Shown: positions 58,041-64,000 of the stretch, piece by piece
Numbering within the stretch: position 1 is the first letter of the stretch
Layout: each line of letters starts with the position of its first letter
Source: Loxodes magnus
Taxonomy: Eukaryota > Ciliophora > Karyorelictea > Loxodida > Loxodidae
DNA length: 64,000 bases
NCBI GenBank assembly: GCA_946699065.1
Contig: CAMPDV010000212.1
Location: 372,001 to 436,000 of the forward strand
Reading direction: 5' to 3'
The notes under the pieces: generated by a model
What the model saw: the letters and a program-made list of their open reading frames with translations, nothing else
The model's database searches: none
What the model was told of the DNA's origin: nothing
Made by a program: the position numbers and the translations under genes

Positions 58041-59966
58041 GGATTTAAGAAGCAAAAATAATTTTCCTAATTTTGTTTGCTGAAATATATTAGGTTTCAG
58101 CTAAGAGTCAATAAAGCCAAAATTTTATACGAGACGCTAAATAAAAATTTGAGAAAGAGCTTAGAAACTAGCTGTCTAAAACGAATTCAAACGATAATTT
58201 CATATTTATAAGGACAATAAGCTATTTTGGCTAAGAGGAGATAAAGATGTTTTGCCATAAAGATAATAAATAGGATGATAAGGTATTAGAGATACTAAAG
58301 GGATAAATATTATCTTTTACTGGTGCTTTCTGAAACTAATAAATAGTAGATATAATCTAGAATAAATATAAATGGTGTGATATAGATTCTAGTTTAATAG
58401 GAGTTAAATGTGGTAGATAATGTTAATCTGTTATATGAATAGAAAGTTGGTTAGTAAGACATATTAATGAATGATATGTTTTACATGTTTATAAATTAGG
58501 CTTAGATACTATTGCTCCCTATCTACATGAAAAGGAATAGATAAGGTTAGCTCTGTATTATATGGAATTGTATTTTGGAATAACTTTGATGAGGATTGTA
58601 GGTGTGGACTGATTTGATATAGTATTAATAAGTTGATTCTTTGAACTTAAGATTAAATTAGAAGTTATCTTGCTTAATTAACCTCTCTTAAGTATTTAAG
58701 ATTAATTAAAATTAATCTAAACTTCTTAATTAGTCTCAACCAATACACTATAAGGATAAAACCACTTTACAACACCATTCATTATCAATTCAAATCACTA
58801 CACCAATATCATACCATACAGTTTAACTGCCTCCAATTAATTACTCTAAAACTATCTTACATCATAACCAAATCTATAGCATACACACACCAACTAACTC
58901 AAAACTAATTTTTAAGAACTAGCATACAACTAAGACTAACCATTAGAAAGCTTAGTCTCTTCTTAAACAACAGAAACTAATTAATTAGCCAACTAATATT
59001 AGGCTACAGCTCATTACTGATAGGTCTCTTAGTAGCTTAGTAGAAATAAAACTAAGAGATTAAGAGTTAAGATAGCTTTATTTAATCAAGTAATGCTAAT
59101 ACATTTTCTGAGAACACTTCTTTAGATGTTAATAGACCTTAAAGAAAAGCTCTTAGCAAATCATAACAGATAGATGCTTCAAACAAGATTGAATAAGTAG
59201 AGTAAAGAGAATCGTAGTTTAATACTTTGAATAGTACTGCAATCTGTTCTTATGATATTCAATCTGTAAAATAAAGTTAGAAGTTGATGAGGAGGAAAAA
59301 GCCTCTTTAGTGAAATAATAAGGTAATAAAAAAGTTAGTTAAACCAGATTTAAATTTAAGCAGAAAAAGGATAGATAAATTATTTATCTTATTAGGCTAA
59401 AAATGATAAGTTTGCTTAAAGACACTTAAAAGAAGCTAAATTTATAGCAGCTACAACATTAATTTAATAGCTTTTAATCTTTATTTTTAAGAAGTTCTAA
59501 TTAAAGCAATATAAAAGAGAATAAAACAATAAGCTTAATAAAAGAAATAAGTCTTTATCTATAACAGATAGGTAATACTAGTATAAAGCTTTATTAAACA
59601 AACTTAACTTTCAAAACATAAGAAACAGAAAACATTCAAGTACTTTACATTTTTAAGAAGTAGGAATAAAACCTAGTTATCAACTATAATTTACCAAAAA
59701 TTTAAGACTTACAAAATAATAGTAGTTTCTGAGTACAAAATTAGATATAATCACAAAAAACCAACTAATTGAAAGATGTAAAATCAACTCTAACAAATTA
59801 GCAGAGATTGAAGGCTTAACAAAGGCATATCAATGAAGACCCGAATAAATAAAGGCAAATTAAATTTCATTTAAGTAAGGTAACGGATTCTATATTAAAA
59901 AATGTCTAAATAAGTTTTGCTATAAGATAATAGATTTAATAAGAAAATTAAAAACAGCTAGAGCAG
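58039..59966 (+). CDS. Unrecognised gene, 5' exons plus repeat A copy 2 (frameshifted)
   Basis: Exon 1 (70 codons) reads MDLRSKNNFPNFVCW, NILGFSQESIKPKFYTRRQI and IYKDNKLFWLRGDKD. A 25-nt GT...AG intron (58249-58273) is followed by DDKVLEILKGQILSFTGAFW, a Cys-containing stretch WCDIDSSLIGVKCGRQC, and HINEWYVLHVYKLGLDTIAP. The frame runs straight into repeat A with the reading used for 1-1418. In this copy a single-base insertion near 59838 breaks the frame, and similarity with copy 1 stops at 59966. The gene here is therefore probably truncated, and the intact version is the one at the window start. The function is unknown. Confidence 0.6.
58249..58273 (+). other. Tiny intron, 25 nt
   Basis: GTTTTGCCATAAAG...AATAG. 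Removal gives GDKD|DDKVLEIL in one frame, which is also the frame of the downstream repeat A gene. Confidence 0.65.
58548..59966 (+). repeat. Direct repeat A, copy 2
   Basis: Nearly identical to 1-1418 in the same orientation. It has one insertion (GAAGACCC for GAAGCCC) and scattered substitutions, and the break is abrupt at both this end and the partner. Confidence 0.9.
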
Positions 59967-60064
59967 CAAATAGTTATTGAACAATTATTAATAGCTTCAG
60001 CTATATAATGCTGAATAGACGAATTAGAGATTACTAAAACAAAATAAACTAAAGAGATAGTTCT

Positions 60065-63000
60065 AGGTAGAATGAACGTGAGTTTTGATCTAATGAGGTT
60101 ATTTAAGCTATCTCAAGAGTTTCAAACGTGAAACTTTTCTTGCATTTTTGTTCAAGATAGGTGTTCTACAACCTTTATTTTTGAGCTCAGTATTTTAATG
60201 CAGAATTTTCTTTGATTAGTAGAAAATTTGTTCTTGATCTTGAAAATAAAATTTATATCTGTCTAAGCAATAGAATATAGCGTACACGTCTTTAAATGAA
60301 TATTGCTCAGCATTTTTTGATCTTTATACTGGTATGAAAGAGTTGAATGTTGCTGAGTTGTATTTAGTAGGCAAGAAAGAAATTAGTTATTTCTTTTTAT
60401 CCTAAATTAGTCTTCCTATTTAACCATAGTCTCTATATGATGATACTAGTATAATACTCAGTACTTAAATAATATTTATAATTGGTCTAAAATGAATGTT
60501 GGTCTGTATTTTGAACTATTGTAATTGTAATGATTGATAATAAAACATTGTATTAAAGTTGTGGTTGTACTTAAACTGGTTTAAAGTGAGTTACTTGTTA
60601 TTTAGAAAAAGGTTTTGTTGATTAATCTGAAAGATAGGTTCCATCAATAAGTAATATAGTTTATTCCATTCCTTTTATATCCTAATAAGTAAAATTAAGT
60701 TCTTATCATATTGCTTTTATTTAGTCTTATTCTTATTTTAATTTTTATCTTCTTAAATATCACTAAGTAAGCCTTAGTAGTGTAGCTTTGTTACATATCA
60801 AGAAAATCACACTATTTGGATCTAAGTTTGTCTCGTTAGGAATGATAAAAACATTAACTACCATAATTTTGCTATTATTTCCATTTTCTAATTTCTAAGA
60901 ACTACTAACTAGTCAAATTGATCGTGATATAGTTAAGCTATTCCAGCTTTATCGCTTTTTCCGCTTATTAGAAACAATGAAGGACTGAACACCCATATCT
61001 TTCTTTCAGAAGGAAGTTTCTTTTAAATTTAAGAGAGGAGACTCTAGGAACTTAAAATAAGAATATGCTTCTTTACTTGTACTCTTGAGAAAAATGGCCT
61101 GAAAAAGGGCAAATTAAGAAAGTTGTAGAATGGTTATTTTGTTTGATAATATCCTAAGCATATATAGGTTCCAAATGATCTGCTTAGATAAGCTATCTAT
61201 AGCTTTTATATCTATATTTTTGGTTAAACTTTTATAAATAAGTGATTTATTTTGGAAAAGTTATCTTTCATAAGAAAAGCCTTATCTGTTATATATAACT
61301 ATCAATGATAGTAGTGATAGTTTCTTGAGGTTAAAAAGAAAGTTTGGTATAATGAGCCTTTATTAAGTCTTATACTTATAAAGGTAGAGATTTACCTAAT
61401 ATAATTGAAATAATTTAAGTTTGATTTAATGCTTATAGACTATATGGTTATTATGCTTTTAGGATATAATATTTTTTATTTAATTTAATAGTTTAATATC
61501 AATCATTAACTCTAGATACTTTCCTTTTATTTTACTAATTTAATCAACAACTGCTAAATTTATAGGTAATTAGGAGTATCAAATTAACTAGTGTAAACAA
61601 TTAATTCAGATACAAATTATTCAGCAAAGGCATCTAGCTTTTAAATGTAACAAGTATAATACCTTTATAAACTCCTAGAATCAACACTATTTCAACCATA
61701 CTTTTCAAACATTTCCTTTAACTTCCACTAACAAACGCTAGATACTAAATCAAACCTACTCAGATCCTCTTTATAACTGCAAGTCAGATCATTCTAAGCG
61801 AGGAGAATAGCTGTGATAGAGTAAATTACTATACAAAAGATTTACCAACTAAACTCTAAAGTCTCTTCCTCAATAATAACAAATAACTCAAAGAAGCTAC
61901 TATCTAATCAGTTCTTAAACGACCAGGATTAATTTCAATCTTAAAGAATTGTAGATAAATAAGAACACAATAGTCTTAAAAAGAAGTTAAATCCTTATCT
62001 AACTAACTAAATTGCTTTATAAAGGATAATATATTTAAACAACAATAAACACCTTAAACCACTCTAGTTCAAACCAAAACTACTTTATGGTCAAAAGCAC
62101 CAACACAAATTTCCAACAAGGCAAATCAACAATAGCCAAGCCAATTAAAACTAAAACTTTTCAAAACAAAGTAACGTTTCATAGATCTGAAGCTTGACTA
62201 ATTAAAATCATTTACCAATCATTTTAAGGCAGAGGATACGGTAGTATTTTACAGTGCTAGGAAGGTTAGAGCAAATAATTAAGTAGAAGAAAACTTAATT
62301 AAAAGCTAGAAATTTAAATTTGAGAATGCTAAGATTAAAAGAAAACTTTCTAGTTCATTAGCATGATAAGAGAAGATAAATGCATTCAATATGAAAACTT
62401 TCTATCTCCATATGTATTTGAGGAGATAAAAAGTGGTGAGTATATAATTTAAAAGTTACAAAGTTAGTATTCTGAGAGTGGTGTAATATAAAATTAATTT
62501 TAAGCAGTTTAGTCTTAGAAAGGTTGTAGCTAGCATATAAGGAAAAAAATTTACTTTAGAATATCAATTAGGAAAATAGAAACTTAAAAGAGAGCAAATT
62601 AACGCTAGCAGAAGAGTTATAATACTTAGAGCAAGCTGAAGAAGATAAAAAAATCCAGAATATGATAAAAGCAAAGAAGCTTCTGAAAAAATGAGGAAAG
62701 AGAGAAATCCGAAGATTTTTAAAATATCGTAGGAAAAGAACCGAAATTATTGAAATTAATGAAAGTAGAAATAAACTGAAGATACTAAAAATACTGAAAA
62801 TATCTAAGGTAAGCAAATAACTGAAGAAATGGAAAATAATACAGGCAGGGAAAATAACGAAGATATTTAAAATAATTCAGACAGGGGAAGAACTGAAGAT
62901 ATTGAAAATACTGAAAATATCGAAAATAAGTAAGAACCGAAGAACTGGAAAATAATAAAGGCAGAGAAAAAGCAAAGATATTTAAAATAATTAAGGCAGC

Positions 63001-63680
63001 AAAAGAACGAAGATATAGAAAATAATGAAGATCGGGAAAAATCTGAAGAAAATGAAAATAATGTAAGTATTTAAGCTCAAGACTAGAATTAATTGCAATT
63101 CGTCGAAGAAAAAAATAGTTAAGATGAAGTTTTGAAAAAGATGAGTTATAAGTTTCAATCAGAGAAAAACTTTGTACGATCAAAATTAATACTCAAGGGT
63201 TATTTAACACAAATGGATTTCTAATTTATATGAAGATAAAGAAACAGATATAAAATATTCAATCTTCTTTTAGAACTCAAAGAAAAAGATCATTATAGAT
63301 AGAAGTGAGCTGATAAACAAATTCCTCTGCAACATAGAATTTTCAGATTAACAGATAGATTTTATGAAATACAACAGTCACATTATTTATGAGAATTCTC
63401 ACAAGATAAACGACAAAAGTCTGAAGCAACTAGTCTATTATAAGATTTGTTTGTTTAAGATCAATCAACAAAAAATTTGGATAGTAACACTGTAAAAATA
63501 AGATCTTATGCTGTATCTACAAAGAGCTTACGAGGGTAGTGGACAAAGTTAGAAGAACATTTACGGCTACGCAGTAAGAATGTTAGAGTATACAAAAATA
63601 TTCGAATATAAAGGATCCATGTGTTGATATTTTAAACAAGTTATGTTAATTTATTATTTACACATATTGAATGAAATTAA
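60065..63680 (+). CDS. Large membrane protein with an acidic repetitive cytoplasmic tail
   Basis: An extracellular-type region has LNEYCSAFFDLYTGMKELNV and, near 60.55 kb, SCGCTQTGLKWVTCYLEKGF. Hydrophobic segments follow: MIKTLTTIILLLFPFSNF (60.85 kb), WLFCLIISQAYIGSKW and LQLLYLYFWLNFY (61.13-61.24 kb), and YYAFRIQYFLFNLIV (61.45 kb). From about 61.75 kb a long polar tail reads in one frame: RPGLISILKNCRQIRTQQSQ, FKAEDTVVFYSARKVRA. It then has acidic repeats TEDTKNTENI, NNEDIQNNSD, TEDIENTENIENK and NEDIENNEDREKSEENENN (62.77-63.06 kb). After a possible 37-nt intron near 63.2 kb it reads SELINKFLCNIEFSDQQIDF and RAYEGSGQSQKNIYGYAVRM. The topology is inferred. Frame changes (for example near 61.0 kb) are unresolved. 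No ligand or channel motif was recognised. Confidence 0.5.
62775..63065 (+). repeat. Degenerate GAAGATATTGAAAATA coding repeats
   Basis: Short units around GAAGATATTGAAAATAC and GAAAATAATGAAGAT recur, encoding NTENI/EDIENN-type acidic repeats within the tail of the membrane protein gene. Confidence 0.75.
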
Positions 63681-63699
63681 GACGTAGCATTTTTAAAAT

Positions 63700-63950
63700 T
63701 GGTGCTAGCATATTAAAGTCTACTAATTAGTCTCTTTAATTCTAAGCATAATTAAGTAGTCAAATATAGCTTAAATTAATAAATTGAAGTTTCAAGTCTA
63801 TTTTAAATAAGAAGATAGTAGGACTACAAATTAATTATTAAGATATAAAGTTTAAGTAATTAAGTACTTACTCTGATAATCTATATTTAATTTAATTTCT
63901 CTATAATATTTAATATTAAGATGTTAAGGATAGGTTTAAATAGACCATAT
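63700..63950. other. AT-rich sequence, nothing assigned
   Basis: Spacer between the membrane protein gene and the minus-strand paralogue terminus at the window end. Confidence 0.5.
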
Positions 63951-64000
63951 CGTTTAACTATAAAATTAATTAAAATTAGTTTGAATCTAAATGCTTGGGT
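63950..64000 (-). CDS. 3' end of a paralogue of the 49.3-50.1 kb gene (cut by window)
   Basis: About 48 bases match 49315-49370. Minus-strand translation is KHLDSNQFQLILQLND versus KHLDLYQFQLILQLND in the other locus, after which the two diverge. Only the terminus is inside the window. Confidence 0.5.

Overview
The window reads as nuclear DNA of a ciliate, most likely a karyorelictean such as Loxodes. It is very AT-rich, and almost nothing is an open reading frame in the standard code. Many clear proteins appear once TAA and TAG are read as Gln and TGA as Trp. Recognisable domains fix the code: WD40 and kelch Trp positions are repeatedly TGA, and Gln positions are TAA/TAG. Several of the same genes also end at TGA (two paralogous WD40 genes at homologous sites, both kelch genes, an acidic-tailed gene). 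That is the ambiguous karyorelict code (NCBI table 27). Genes carry tiny spliceosomal introns: the best examples are 22, 23, 24 and 25 nt, GT...AG. Because no frame has firm stops, gene ends and some internal frames are uncertain. Frames were chosen by domains, by D/E/G/W content, and by conservation between duplicated copies.

Layout. 1-1418 is the 3' part of a gene whose second copy lies at 58548-59966 (direct repeat A). 2-5 kb is a minus-strand LINE reverse transcriptase that appears to have cut into a large plus-strand gene (5-8.7 kb). A LINE ORF1-type zinc-knuckle gene follows at 8.7-9.5 kb. After an AT-rich spacer and a decayed WD40 pseudogene come Lin-12/Notch-repeat (LNR) surface-protein exons at 12.4-18.2 kb, interrupted by another ORF1 fragment. 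Then come a small gene (19.6 kb) and an ARF GTPase pseudogene (20.3 kb). 21.3-27 kb holds a ~100-nt tandem array, a RING-kelch gene, a GC-richer SINE-like element and the start of another gene. Most of this block (about 22.4-26.4 kb) is duplicated at 52.6-56.5 kb (direct repeat B, about 30.2 kb away).

27.3-38 kb carries two intact WD40 genes, including a 742-residue RING/coiled-coil/pentapeptide/WD40 protein. Among them lie ORF1 relics, SINE-like GC-rich islands and one unusually GC-rich minus-strand gene. 38-48.5 kb has opposed LINE fragments, a RING-like gene containing a GC-rich in-frame segment, an inverted pair of SINE-like elements, and a zinc-finger gene split by a 5'-truncated LINE. 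49-64 kb has a minus-strand gene, the second array and RING-kelch copy, the second copy of repeat A, and a long membrane-protein gene with an acidic repetitive tail.

Overall the window is gene-poor and repeat-rich. LINEs, their ORF1 relics and short GC-rich elements sit in and between expanding families of RING, WD40, kelch and LNR proteins. No tRNA, rRNA, telomere, origin or CRISPR array was recognised.
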